DNA of 64,000 nt. It comes from Pseudomonas graminis (lineage in GTDB: Bacteria > Pseudomonadota > Gammaproteobacteria > Pseudomonadales > Pseudomonadaceae). Made by a program: the position numbers and the translations under genes. The notes beneath the pieces are model-generated. The model did no database searches, was not told the origin of the DNA, and saw nothing but the letters and a program-made list of their open reading frames with translations. Below are positions 29,283-37,841 of the stretch, piece after piece (position 1 is the stretch's first letter; every line of letters starts with the position of its first letter). Where the stretch lies: the NCBI RefSeq assembly GCF_001705435.1, contig NZ_MDEN01000048.1, forward strand, positions 26,193-90,192. The letters are read 5' to 3'.

Positions 29283-29654
29283 ACCGAGATTGCAAAACTC
29301 GCCGCCGAACTCTCGACACCCGAGAAGACCAAGGCGAGAGCGGGCGAAACTGCACTGAGCCGATGGCTGGCGCGTATCTACGACGACCAGTCGCTCAACA
29401 ATGTCGAGTTTCAGCAATTGCGTGATGAGGCTGATCGCAGGCTGGACGCGTTGAAGGAGCTGTATCCGGAAAGTGATGGTCTGGGCACTTTTCAGAAAGC
29501 CGCAGATGACGCTGTGCAGCAGATGCAGGTGGGGATTTTGAGTTTTAAAAAGAGGCACTTGCCCGAGGAGGCAAAGGCAAACATTCAGGAGGCGTACGCC
29601 TTCCAGGTCGCCTATATTCAGGCGTGTCTGGACCGTTTCACAAAGATGCTCTGA
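29283..29654 (+). pseudogene. C-terminal gene fragment without a start codon, unrecognised
   Basis: The frame is open from the end of the palindrome to TGA 29652-29654, encoding about 123 residues with good coding character (LSRWLARIYDDQSLNNVEF, LKELYPESDGLGTFQKA, FQVAYIQACLDRFTKML). There is no ATG or GTG with a ribosome site at the 5' end; the first ATG (29418) would leave 78 residues. Most likely the 3' part of a helical-protein gene that lost its N-terminus to the repeat insertion. I recognise no family. Confidence 0.5.
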
Positions 29655-29666
29655 GCGGGTTGGACC

Positions 29667-29769
29667 TGCGGCTCGACCCACTGCGCGAGATCTCCGTTCA
29701 GCCGGCACCCAAGTCGCGATTGGTGGTGTATGGGCGTTTTGCGTAGGAAGATCAAAAGCAGATCAAGGG
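29667..29769 (+). repeat. Dispersed structured repeat, copy E (3' part only)
   Basis: Matches the last third of copy A (GCGGCTCGACCCACTGCGCG through AAGATCAAAAGCAGATCAAGG). It lacks all the conserved hairpins of the 5' part. Begins 12 bp after the fragment's stop codon. With its REPIN it forms direct repeat DR2 (29667-29912). Confidence 0.8.
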
Positions 29770-29863
29770 CTTCCCGGCTGAAGCCGGTCCTACGGTCGGG
29801 GGGCCTCGCTACTCCCGCTGACTGCACGCGCTGGTTTTTTGTGGACCGGCTTTAGCCGGGAGG
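29770..29863. repeat. REPIN after copy E
   Basis: CTTCCCGGCTGAAGCCGGTC and, in opposite orientation, GGACCGGCTTTAGCCGGGAG, with a spacer nearly the same as that of the REPIN at 29078-29172. Confidence 0.88.
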
Positions 29864-29912
29864 AAGCCAGTCCAGACGCCGGTATTCCTGAGCTCTGACA
29901 CCTGATCGTTCC

Positions 29913-29968
29913 CACGCTCCGCGTGGGAATGCCACGCCTTACGCCTTCCCGGCTAAAGCCGGTCCCAC
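29913..29968. repeat. Short hairpin repeat and single REP
   Basis: TTCCCACGCTCCGCGTGGGAA (29910-29930) is a perfect hairpin of a type recurrent in pseudomonads. CCTTCCCGGCTAAAGCCGGT (29944-) is a lone REP. The stretch 29655-30102 holds only these repeats and the start of the next gene's leader. Confidence 0.75.
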
Positions 29969-30102
29969 TTTATCGTTCAAACGCACCCTATAAACACGCC
30001 CATGACCGGAGTGGCCTCATCGATGGCAGTTCCGATCATTGCCGCCCCGGCCGGGCGGTGCGCACAATCGCGGCTTGTTCTGGTTGCTCTGGGTGCGTCG
30101 GC

Positions 30103-30948
30103 ATGTCTCAACTCCTGTTTTTCGCTCACGCCAATGGCTTCCCGTCGGGCACGTACGGCAAGTTGTTCGCGGCGCTCGGGCCTGAATTCGAGATTCGGCA
30201 TCTGGAGCAGCATGCCCACAACCCGCAATTTCCGGTGACGGACAACTGGCCGGAGCTGGTGGATGAGTTGATCCACCATGTGCGCGAGCAGCCTGAACCG
30301 GTGTGGGGTGTGGGCCATTCTCTCGGCGGTGTGCTGCATTACCACGCGGCGTTGCGTCATCCCGAGCTGTACCGGGGTGTGGTGATGCTTGATTCGCCGG
30401 TGCTGACGCGGTTCGATCAGTGGATGATTCGCGCGGCCAAGCGCTTTGGCTTCATTGATCGCATCACGCCCGCAGGCCGGACCTTGGGGCGCCGGGAGGT
30501 GTTCAGCAGCGTCGAGGCGGCCCGGGAATACTTTGCCGGCAAGTCGCTGTTCCGGCGTTTCGATCCCGAGTGCTTCGAGGCGTACCTGCGTCATGGGCTG
30601 CAAGCCGATGGCGACGGGTTGCGCCTGCGTTTCGATCCTGCGACCGAAATCAGCATCTACCGCAGCGTGCCCCACACCAGCCCCGGCCTGGCCCGTCAGT
30701 TGCGGGTGCCGTTGGCGATGGTGCGCGGTGAAAGCAGTGACGTGGTGCGGCGCCACCATGCGCTGTCAGTCAAAAGCATGCGCGAGGGCGTGTATCTTTC
30801 TGTCCCCGGCGGGCATATGTTCCCGCTCGAACATCCCGAGGACACCGCCCACATGCTCAGAACGCTGTTTTCCCGCTGGACGGCCGGCGCTGACGGCGCA
30901 ACTGCAATGCCAGACGCAGACGCCGCGCTTGAACGAGCACGCGCATGA
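30103..30948 (+). CDS. Alpha/beta hydrolase
   Basis: 281 residues from ATG 30103 (MSQLLFFAHANGFPSGTYGK); a longer in-frame extension upstream runs into REP sequence and is not coding. HANGF is an oxyanion-type N-terminal motif, GVGHSLGGVL the nucleophile-serine elbow, and PGGHMFPLEHPE carries the catalytic histidine. Substrate unknown; resembles esterase/lactonase-like hydrolases. Its last codon overlaps the start of a second alpha/beta hydrolase by 4 bp (ATGA), so they are cotranscribed, a pair also found in other pseudomonads. Confidence 0.88.
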   Translation: MSQLLFFAHANGFPSGTYGKLFAALGPEFEIRHLEQHAHNPQFPVTDNWPELVDELIHHVREQPEPVWGVGHSLGGVLHYHAALRHPELYRGVVMLDSPVLTRFDQWMIRAAKRFGFIDRITPAGRTLGRREVFSSVEAAREYFAGKSLFRRFDPECFEAYLRHGLQADGDGLRLRFDPATEISIYRSVPHTSPGLARQLRVPLAMVRGESSDVVRRHHALSVKSMREGVYLSVPGGHMFPLEHPEDTAHMLRTLFSRWTAGADGATAMPDADAALERARA

Positions 30949-31799
30949 CCTGTTCGGTAGAAGAAATCCGCCTGAGCCTGCCCCATATTGAACTGGCGGC
31001 TCATCTGTTTGGTCCCCAGGACGGCATTCCGGTAATTGCATTGCATGGCTGGCTGGACAACGCCAACAGCTTCGCGCGCCTGGCGCCCAGGCTTGAAGGG
31101 CTGCGGATTCTGGCGCTGGACATGGCCGGGCATGGTCACTCCGACCACCGTCCGCCAGGTTCGGCCTATGGTTTGCCGGACTATGCCCACGATGTGTTGC
31201 AGGTGGCGGGGCAGATGGGCTGGGAGCGGTTTTCCCTGCTGGGTCATTCGTTGGGGGCGATCATTTCGGTGATCGTCGCGGCGGCTGTCCCCGAGCGGGT
31301 GAGTCGTCTGGCCTTGATCGACGGCCTGGTGCCGCCAGTGGGCGAGCCGGAGTCTGTCGTCGAACGAATGGGTGCGGCGCTGAAGGCGCAATTGACCCAG
31401 CAGAGCAAGCGCAAGCCGGTCTATTCGGACATGGACCGGGCAGTAGAGGCGCGGATGAAAGGCATGGTCGCGGTCAGTCGCGAGGCCGCCGAGCTGTTGG
31501 CCCAGCGTGGCTTGATGCCGGTGCCAGGTGGTTACACCTGGCGCAGCGACAGCCGGCTGACATTGCCCTCGGCGATTCGTCTCACGCGAGCGCAGGCGCT
31601 GTCTTTCGTCGCGGCGGTGCGCTGCCCGGCGCAGTTGATCGTTGCCGAGGAGGGCATGCTGGCGCAGAACCGGGAGCTGCTGGCCAGCGTTCCTTTTACG
31701 GTGACGTCCTTACCGGGCGGGCACCATCTGCACCTCAACGATGAGGCGGGTGCGCGCTCTGTTGCAGACTGTTTCAATCGCTTCTTCGCCGTTCCTTGA
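30945..31799 (+). CDS. Alpha/beta hydrolase
   Basis: 284 residues. Motifs: VIALHGWLDNANSFARLAP (oxyanion loop HGW), DMAGHGHSDHRP, LLGHSLGAIISVIVAA with the nucleophile serine, and LPGGHHLHLND with the catalytic histidine. Distinct in sequence from the preceding hydrolase but in the same superfamily, so the two are paralogues at best distantly. Likely a carboxylesterase or related serine hydrolase; substrate unknown. Confidence 0.9.
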   Translation: MTCSVEEIRLSLPHIELAAHLFGPQDGIPVIALHGWLDNANSFARLAPRLEGLRILALDMAGHGHSDHRPPGSAYGLPDYAHDVLQVAGQMGWERFSLLGHSLGAIISVIVAAAVPERVSRLALIDGLVPPVGEPESVVERMGAALKAQLTQQSKRKPVYSDMDRAVEARMKGMVAVSREAAELLAQRGLMPVPGGYTWRSDSRLTLPSAIRLTRAQALSFVAAVRCPAQLIVAEEGMLAQNRELLASVPFTVTSLPGGHHLHLNDEAGARSVADCFNRFFAVP

Positions 31800-31937
31800 C
31801 TTGCGACCTGCAACTGCCGAGGCTGGGGCAGTTGAAACAGGAGACTGCACGATGGACCACTGCCCACGCCTCACCGTTTTATTTTCATGCTCGCCGCGCG
31901 TTGTCGCGGCTTTGTTTTGCCTGCCGATTGCCCTGTC

Positions 31938-32768
31938 ATGAGCACATCCGTGACGTTTACCCATGCGCTGGCTCTGACGTTGCTGCTCACCGGGCTCAGC
32001 GCCGTTACCCAGGCGGCTGACGTTCCCGGCAGTCAGGACTTGCCCAATCTGCCGCGACTGGAAGACGCGGAAATCGTCGATTATCGGCCTGCCGTTGAGC
32101 TGGAACGCATCTACCCGCTGGGCTCGATCCGCAAGATCAGCGGCCAGCTGCGCTTCGACGGGCAGGTGGCCGGGCGCGGCAACGTTACCGCCATCACCTA
32201 CCAATTACCGGTCGAGCACAGCGCCGACGAAGCGTTCACCGCCGCCCGTGAAGCGCTGCAGCAGCAGGGCGCGCAGTTGCTGTTCTGGTGCCAGGCGCGG
32301 GATTGCGGCGAAAGCAGCCTGTGGGCCAACGAGGTGTTCGGCAACGCCAAGCTGTATGGCGCCGACAACGGCCAGTCCTATTTGCTGCTGCGCCTGGCCG
32401 CCCCGGCGGACAACACCCTCGTGGCGTTGTACGGCATCACCCGTGGCAACCGCCGGGCGTTCCTGCACGTCGAGCAATTTCAATCGGGCACGCCGCTGGG
32501 GGAGTTGCTGCCGACGTCCGCGACCCTGTTGCGCGAGCTGAAAAGCACCGGCGAGCTGGAGCTGCCGATGCTGACCGCAGAGCCGCAGGAGCCCTGGATC
32601 ACCTTGCTGTCACGGGGTTTGAATCTGGACAGCACCTTGCGCGTGACGCTGTCCGGTGAGCAGCGCGAGGCATGGCGCCAGGCGCTGGTGGGCAAAGGCG
32701 TGCGGGCTGCACGGCTGGAAGCGGGCGATCGGAAAGAACCCGGCCTGACCCTCGAACTCATCCGCTGA
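31938..32768 (+). CDS. DUF4892 domain-containing periplasmic protein
   Basis: 276 residues from ATG 31938 with a signal peptide (TFTHALALTLLLTGLSAV, cleavage after TQAA). The domain features VPGSQDLPNLPRLEDAEIVDY at its start, then LFWCQARDCGESSLWANEVF with two cysteines, and ends LTLELIR. Proteins of this type are widespread in Pseudomonas; an outer-membrane or OmpA-associated role has been suggested for some, but function is unknown. It lies 138 bp after the hydrolase pair and may be in the same unit. Confidence 0.78.
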   Translation: MSTSVTFTHALALTLLLTGLSAVTQAADVPGSQDLPNLPRLEDAEIVDYRPAVELERIYPLGSIRKISGQLRFDGQVAGRGNVTAITYQLPVEHSADEAFTAAREALQQQGAQLLFWCQARDCGESSLWANEVFGNAKLYGADNGQSYLLLRLAAPADNTLVALYGITRGNRRAFLHVEQFQSGTPLGELLPTSATLLRELKSTGELELPMLTAEPQEPWITLLSRGLNLDSTLRVTLSGEQREAWRQALVGKGVRAARLEAGDRKEPGLTLELIR

Positions 32769-32890
32769 GGCGGGCTCTATTCCTGTCTTGAAAAACTGAC
32801 CTGGCTGTCGGGATGGGGCGGGCTGCGTGCCAGGCCACCCTGTTCGCCGGTATGCTCAGCGGATTCGACCCCTCTTTTGCGGAATGACCG

Positions 32891-33943
32891 ATGTTCAATA
32901 ACGATCGCCTGTTGGTGCAGATCCTCCTGCTCGCGCTGCTGGGCGCCTGCCTGTGGGTAATGGCGCCGTTCTGGTCGGCGCTGTTCTGGGGCGCGGTGCT
33001 GGCGTTCGCCAGTTGGCCGCTGATGCGTCTGCTGACCCGTGCGCTCAAGGGGCGGGAATCCCTCGCGGCGGCGATTCTGACCCTGGGCTGGATGGTGCTG
33101 GTGCTCGCGCCGCTGGTCTGGCTGGGCTTCAATCTGGCGGATCACGTGCGCGATGCAACGGCGTTCGTCAAGGACGTGCAAGTGGACGGGCTGCCCGATC
33201 CACCTACCTGGCTGGCGGGCGTTCCGCTGGTGGGCGAGCGGCTGGTGGGTTACTGGAACACCATCGACCAACAGGGCGCGGCGTTGCTGGTCAGCGTCCG
33301 GCCTTATCTGGGTCAGGTCGGCAACTGGCTGCTGGCGCGCAGTGCGCAAATCGGCGGCGGCATTCTTGAGCTGACCCTGAGCATCGTCTTCGTGTTTTTT
33401 TTCTACCGCGACGGGCCCCGCGTGGCGGCGTTCGTGCTCAGTCTGCTGGAGCGGCTGATCGGCGATCGCGCGCAGTACTACCTCGATCTGGTGGCCGGCA
33501 CGGTGCAGCGGGTGGTCAACGGCGTGATCGGCACGGCGGCGGCGCAGGCTGTGCTGGCCTTGATCGGCTTTCTGATTGCCGGCGTGCCGGGTGCGTTGGT
33601 GCTGGGGATCGGGACCTTCCTGCTGAGCCTTGTGCCCATGGGCCCACCGTTGATCTGGATACCGGCCACGGCGTGGCTGGCCTGGAGAGGCGATTACGGC
33701 ATGGCAATTTTTCTCGGCCTGTGGGGTACGTTCATCGTCAGTGGCGTCGATAACGTGCTCAAGCCGTATCTGATCAGCCGCGGCGGGAATTTGCCGTTGG
33801 TGATTGTCTTGCTGGGGGTGTTTGGCGGGCTGCTGGCATTCGGCTTCATCGGTCTGTTCATCGGCCCGACGCTGCTGGCGGTGGCCTACAGCTTGCTGCT
33901 GGACTGGGTCGCAGATAATCGCGCGCGGCAGCCGGTCAAGTAA
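32891..33943 (+). CDS. AI-2E family transporter
   Basis: 350-residue inner-membrane protein with about eight hydrophobic helices, including an N-terminal pair (about 8-50), one near 60-80, then a cluster from about 150 to 335. Family hallmarks: FVFFFYRDGPRVAAFV after helix 4, and LGIGTFLLSLVPMGPPLIWIP and GVDNVLKPYLISRGGNLPL in the C-terminal half. TqsA/YdiK-type permeases were first linked to autoinducer-2 export, others to Na+/H+ exchange; the substrate here is unknown. A strong terminator follows. Confidence 0.9.
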   Translation: MFNNDRLLVQILLLALLGACLWVMAPFWSALFWGAVLAFASWPLMRLLTRALKGRESLAAAILTLGWMVLVLAPLVWLGFNLADHVRDATAFVKDVQVDGLPDPPTWLAGVPLVGERLVGYWNTIDQQGAALLVSVRPYLGQVGNWLLARSAQIGGGILELTLSIVFVFFFYRDGPRVAAFVLSLLERLIGDRAQYYLDLVAGTVQRVVNGVIGTAAAQAVLALIGFLIAGVPGALVLGIGTFLLSLVPMGPPLIWIPATAWLAWRGDYGMAIFLGLWGTFIVSGVDNVLKPYLISRGGNLPLVIVLLGVFGGLLAFGFIGLFIGPTLLAVAYSLLLDWVADNRARQPVK

Positions 33944-33954
33944 ATCGACGCGCA

Positions 33955-33996
33955 CAAAAAAACCGCCGCCGGGCTGAGCTCGGGGGCGGTTTTTTT
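33955..33996. terminator. Bidirectional terminator between the permease and the EF-hand gene
   Basis: AAAAAAACCGCC-17 nt-GGCGGTTTTTTT: 12 pairs with A/T tails on both sides, ending 3 bp before the stop codon of the convergent EF-hand gene. Confidence 0.82.
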
Positions 33997-33998
33997 CG

Positions 33999-34799
33999 TC
34001 AGGCCGAGGTGCTGACGTATTTGCCGGACGTGGCGCTGCCATTGAGGTTGTAGCGGTCACTGAGGGCCGCAATCATGCGGTTCAGTGCCTCAGTGGGCTG
34101 GGTGGTGGTGTGCGAAGTGGATGTTTGCGTCGAGGCGGTCTGGCTGCTGGAGGACGAGGCGCTGGCGGAATTCGTCGTGCCCTGCAAGGCGCTGGTCAGT
34201 TCGGCGGCAGTGATGCTGCCGTCACTGTCGCTGTCCAGGCTGCTGAACAGGTCGCTGGTGTCTTGCGCAGACTGCGGAGGCGGCGGTTGTTGGGTCTGCA
34301 GGCTGGCGGTCAGTTCGTCGAGGCTGACGGTGCCGTCCTTGTTAGTGTCCAGGGCATCGAACACTTTATTGCTGTCGGCGCTGCTGTCTGAACTGCTCAA
34401 CGCCGTGGTCAGTTCAGCGCTGCTCACCGTCCCGTCGCCGTCGCTGTCCAGCGCACTCAGCAGGTTCTGCGCGTCGTCCTCCGCGGAGCTGGCGTCCATT
34501 TGCATCGGCGGAGGCGGCGGTGGCGTCAGTGCGGCCAGTTCGTCGGCGTCGAGGCTGTCGTCGTCATTGCTGTCGAGATCGCCGAACGCCTTGCTCAGGC
34601 TGACGGTGATGCCGTCTTTGGAATCCGACGAAAGCGCCGAGCTCAGCTCGTCCTTGTCGACGCTGCCGTCACCGTTGGCGTCGAGTTTCTTCAGTAAATC
34701 GTCGGCAAACTTCTTGCTGTTGGCGGTGCTGGTGGTGCTGCTCGTGCTGGCACTGGTGTAACTGGAATAACGGCTGCTGCCGCTGACGCCTGTGATCAT
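33999..34799 (-). CDS. EF-hand calcium-binding protein (XopAW-like)
   Basis: 266 residues, acidic and Ser/Thr-rich. Five canonical EF-hand loops are visible: residues 40-51 (DANGDGSVDKDE), 76-87 (DSNDDDSLDADE), 118-129 (DSDGDGTVSSAE), 151-162 (DTNKDGTVSLDE) and 189-200 (DSDSDGSITAAE). Poly-Pro stretches at 93-98 and 172-175 separate the pairs. The C-terminal tail (205-240) is Ser/Thr/Gln-rich. There is no signal peptide. Similar proteins are named after the Xanthomonas effector XopAW, but no secretion genes are in the window, so export is unproven. Confidence 0.85.
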   Translation of the reverse strand: MITGVSGSSRYSSYTSASTSSTTSTANSKKFADDLLKKLDANGDGSVDKDELSSALSSDSKDGITVSLSKAFGDLDSNDDDSLDADELAALTPPPPPPMQMDASSAEDDAQNLLSALDSDGDGTVSSAELTTALSSSDSSADSNKVFDALDTNKDGTVSLDELTASLQTQQPPPPQSAQDTSDLFSSLDSDSDGSITAAELTSALQGTTNSASASSSSSQTASTQTSTSHTTTQPTEALNRMIAALSDRYNLNGSATSGKYVSTSA

Positions 34800-34932
34800 C
34801 GGACTGACTCCCCATCAGATGGATAATGCCGGGGCGGTGCTCCGGCTTATGCAGCGTCAGGGCAAGGCGTGTCGTGGGTGTGTTGGGTTTGTACCGCCGA
34901 GCGTACGTGAGGCTTGCGTCAGGCTTCGCTCA

Positions 34933-35026
34933 GTGGGACCGGCTTCAGCCGGGAAGAGGCCAGTGCGAAGACCGTCAGATTTGCGGTGTGACGCCTGACG
35001 AATTCCCGGCTAAAGCCGGTCCTACA
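34933..35026. repeat. REPIN
   Basis: GTGGGACCGGCTTCAGCCGG and, reversed, TTCCCGGCTAAAGCCGGTCC. The spacer resembles that of the REPIN at 21816-21911 (both contain TGCGG-GTGACGCC). It lies between the 5' end of the EF-hand gene and the 3' end of the kinase gene. Confidence 0.87.
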
Positions 35027-35087
35027 CTAAGTTCGATCGCCAGCACCACCGAACGCACCCGGTCCCATCGCTTATGGCGAGGTCGGG

Positions 35088-36167
35088 TCAGGTTCGCGGC
35101 AGATCCAGCACGGCGGTCAAGCCGCCGCCGGGTGTTTGTTCGAGGCGCAGGTCGCCGCCCATTCGGCGTGCGGCTTCCCGGGCGATGGTCATGCCGATGC
35201 CGACACCACCCGAGTTGCGATTGCGCGAACTCTCGACGCGATAGAAGGGCTCGAACACCACTTCACGCAGGTCTTCGGGAATGCCGGGGCCGTGATCGAT
35301 TACGCTGACCCGCAGGCGATCGCTGGCGTCTTCGATCTCCACGCGGGCATGCCCGGCGTAACGCAGGGCGTTGTCGATGAGGTTGTTCAGGCACGAACGC
35401 AGGGCCATGGGCTGGGATCTCAGCGGCCGGCAGGTGCCGCTCGCCTGGATGTCGTCGCCGTTGTCCTGGGCGTTTTCCGCCAGGGATTCGATCAGCGCCT
35501 GCACGTCGAAATACTGCAGCGCTTCGCTGGTGCGCTGTTCGTTGAGGTAGGTCAGGGTCGCGTCGAGCATGCCGATCATGTCGTTGAGGTCCTGGCTCAT
35601 CTGCCCGTGCAGCCGCGGTTCGTCGATCTGCTCGACCCGCAGTTTCAGGCGCGCGAGGGGCGTGCGCAGGTCATGGGAGACGGCGGCGAGCATGCGCCCG
35701 CGCTGTCGCACCTGTTCGCGAATGCGTTCCTGCATCAGGTTGAACGCCTGCGCCGCCTGACGTGCCTCGCGAGGGCCATTGGCGGCCAGCGGCGGGCTGT
35801 CGAGGTTTTCGCTGAGGCGCTCGGCGGCTTCGCTCAATCGGCGGATCGGCCGGCTCAGGGCCTTGGCGCCGAACCAGGCGGCGAGTACCAGGCTGATCAG
35901 CTGGAACAGCAAGGGCACCAGCGGAATGCCGAGCAGTGGCGGGCGACAACGCGGAGGGTAAGGGCGCCGGTCGTCCTCGTCGGTTGCAGCGTTGCGTTCG
36001 GGTGGCGGCTGCATCTGGCTGGCGATGGGTTGGTCGCAGTTGGGCGGAGGCGGCATGCGCGGCCCGTAGTAGTGAAACCAGACGAACGCCAGCAGGTGGG
36101 CGAGGACGATCGCCAGCAGCGCCCCGCCAAACAGCCGGGCAAACAGGGTGTCGGCCGAGCGGATCAA
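35088..36167 (-). CDS. Sensor histidine kinase (OmpR-partner type)
   Basis: 359 residues. Helices at about 10-30 and 78-98 enclose a short Pro-rich periplasmic loop (PPPPNCDQP, YPPRCRPP) with two cysteines. HAMP follows, then HisKA with AAVSHDLRTPLARL and the ATPase domain (NNLIDNALRYA, DHGPGIP, GGVGIGMTIA). The signal is unknown; the small loop suggests sensing by the membrane or by a partner. It overlaps its response regulator by 4 bp (ATGA), so both are made from one transcript. Confidence 0.92.
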   Translation of the reverse strand: MIRSADTLFARLFGGALLAIVLAHLLAFVWFHYYGPRMPPPPNCDQPIASQMQPPPERNAATDEDDRRPYPPRCRPPLLGIPLVPLLFQLISLVLAAWFGAKALSRPIRRLSEAAERLSENLDSPPLAANGPREARQAAQAFNLMQERIREQVRQRGRMLAAVSHDLRTPLARLKLRVEQIDEPRLHGQMSQDLNDMIGMLDATLTYLNEQRTSEALQYFDVQALIESLAENAQDNGDDIQASGTCRPLRSQPMALRSCLNNLIDNALRYAGHARVEIEDASDRLRVSVIDHGPGIPEDLREVVFEPFYRVESSRNRNSGGVGIGMTIAREAARRMGGDLRLEQTPGGGLTAVLDLPRT

Positions 36168-36922
36168 CCAATCTCCCGGGCGTCGAACATGTAGCCTTCG
36201 CCGCGCACGGTTTTGATCAGTTGCGGCGATTTCGGGTCATCGCCGAGCTTCTGGCGCAGGCGCGAGACGAGCAGGTCGATGCTGCGATCAAACGCTTCGA
36301 TGGAGCGTCCGCGGGCCGCGTCGAGCAGTTGTTCGCGGTTGAGCACGCGGCGCGGCCGTTCGAGGAAGACTCTCAGCAGGCGGAATTCGGCGTTGGACAA
36401 GGGCACGACGAGGCCGTCCGGCGCGGTGAGTTGGCGCAGGACGCTGTTCAGGCGCCAGTTGTCGAAGCGCAGGGTGGTGCGTTCTTCTGTGCGGTCGTCG
36501 CGCACGCGGCGCAGGATGGTCTGGATGCGCGCCACCAGTTCGCGGGGCTCGAAGGGTTTGGCCATGTAGTCGTCGGCGCCCAGTTCCAGGCCGATGATGC
36601 GATCGGTGGGTTCGCAGCGGGCGGTGAGCATGAGGATGGGGATGTCGGAGGTGCTGCGCAGCCAGCGGCAGAGGGAGAGGCCGTCTTCGCCGGGGAGCAT
36701 GAGGTCGAGGACGACGACGTCGTAGGTGTCTTCGGTGAGGGCCAGGCGCATGGCGTTGCCGTCGGTGACGCCGGTGCTGTGGATGTTGAAGCGGGCGAGG
36801 TAGTCGCAGAGCAGTTCGCGGATGGGGATGTCGTCGTCGACGATGAGGGCGCGGGTGTTCCAGCGGCGCTCTTCGCTCGGCGCGGTGGCGGTGGCGGTGG
36901 GGCTGTCGGGTGTTGTCTGCAT
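36164..36922 (-). CDS. OmpR-family response regulator
   Basis: 252 residues from the ATG at 36922; an in-frame extension to 37372 runs through repeat DNA and is rejected. Receiver domain at about 25-140: ALIVDDDIPIRELL, phospho-aspartate in VVLDLMLPGEDGLS, and MLTARCE and DYMAKPFEP for the switch threonine and lysine. Winged-helix DNA-binding domain at about 150-250 (LSNAEFRLLRVFLERP, SIDLLVSRLRQKLGDD, VRGEGYMF). Targets unknown. The first half of the gene is very C-rich on the coding strand, unlike the second half. Confidence 0.93.
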   Translation of the reverse strand: MQTTPDSPTATATAPSEERRWNTRALIVDDDIPIRELLCDYLARFNIHSTGVTDGNAMRLALTEDTYDVVVLDLMLPGEDGLSLCRWLRSTSDIPILMLTARCEPTDRIIGLELGADDYMAKPFEPRELVARIQTILRRVRDDRTEERTTLRFDNWRLNSVLRQLTAPDGLVVPLSNAEFRLLRVFLERPRRVLNREQLLDAARGRSIEAFDRSIDLLVSRLRQKLGDDPKSPQLIKTVRGEGYMFDAREIG

Positions 36923-37085
36923 GGTGCTGCCGCCGTGTGGTGCCGCCGATTGGGCCGCGGGTAGGAGTCGACGCTGCCATGCTACTTCGCTGGCGAGCGG
37001 GGCGGAAGGGTGAGGGGGGCAGGTGTCGGTGGATTGTCTTGAATGTATCAAGACCGGTACATCGGCGGTGTGGCTCAGAACGATC

Positions 37086-37391
37086 AGAAGCGTCGGCCTA
37101 ACGGCCTCGGGTTTCGCCTTCGGCGAGTTACTTGGAAAAGCACCCCAAGTAACCAAGGGTGCTTGCTCCTGGTTGGGCCCCTCGTTCCTCGGGGTTCCTT
37201 CACTCCGGTCTCGCTCCGTGGGCCCGCGCCGAACGGGCATCCATGCCCTGACGGCGCTCTCGCGGCATCCATGCCGCTCGGCCCACTGCGCAAAACCTGC
37301 GTTCAGCCTGCACCCAAGTCGCGATGGGTGTCGCCTGGACGTCTTGCGTATGAAGATCAAGGTCAAGATCAAGATCTAAAGCGAATCAACA
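37086..37391 (+). repeat. Dispersed structured repeat, copy B
   Basis: About 306 bp. The same hairpin series as copy A with changed stem bases: AAGCACCC/GGGTGCTT (37138-37164), GGGCATCCATGCCC (37235-37248) and GCGGCATCCATGCCGC (37262-37277). It runs at its 3' end into the REPIN it shares with copy C. The 1,036-bp gap 36923-37958 holds only a G-rich stretch (36923-37085), copies B and C, the REPIN and the kdp promoter region. Confidence 0.87.
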
Positions 37392-37485
37392 GCTTCCCGG
37401 CTGAAGCCGGTCCTACAGTCGAGGTCACCGCCAATCTCACTGTACGCATGCGATGCCTTTGTAGGACTGGCTTTAGCCGGGAAGC
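37392..37485. repeat. REPIN shared by repeat copies B and C
   Basis: GCTTCCCGGCTGAAGCCGGT and, reversed, AGGACTGGCTTTAGCCGGGA, spaced by about 45 bp. Its left arm is the 3' REP of copy B and its right arm that of copy C. Confidence 0.87.
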
Positions 37486-37780
37486 TTTTGATCTGCTTTC
37501 GCTTTTGGCTTTTGATCTCCATACACAGAAAGTTCAAACACCGCCAAACGCGACTTGGGTGCAGGCCGAACGTAGACGACGCGCAGTGGGTCGAGCCGCA
37601 TGGATGCGGCGAGAGCGCCGTCAGGACATGGATGTCCGTTCGGCGCGGGCCCACGGAGCGTCGTCGGAGTGAGGGAACCCGACGAAGTCGGGCCAAACCA
37701 GGAGCAGGCACCCTTGGTTACTTGGGGTGCTTTTCCAAGTAACTCGCCGGAGGCGAAACAGCAGGCCGTTAGGCCGCCCC
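37486..37780 (-). repeat. Dispersed structured repeat, copy C (inverted)
   Basis: About 295 bp, the reverse complement of copies A and B. On its own strand: GGCC-TAAC-GGCC, CGCC-TCC-GGCG, AAGCACCC/GGGTGCTT, CCCGAC-TTC-GTCGGG, GGACATCCATGTCC (37624-37637) and GCCGCATCCATGCGGC (37595-37610). An open frame crosses it on the minus strand (37850-37473), but the frame is not kept in the other copies. Confidence 0.87.
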
Positions 37781-37841
37781 ATAACAACAGCCCACACAAA
37801 TAACGGATATGCCTACGGTGTAAAGCTTCTAAACGCCCTGA

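Noticed and set aside
29923..30102. A 60-codon N-terminal extension of the first alpha/beta hydrolase
   Set aside because: It is made of REP sequence. The family's HANGF region starts just after ATG 30103.
36923..37372. A 150-codon N-terminal extension of the response regulator
   Set aside because: It reads through repeat copy B and a G-rich tract. ATG at 36922 gives the normal receiver-domain length.
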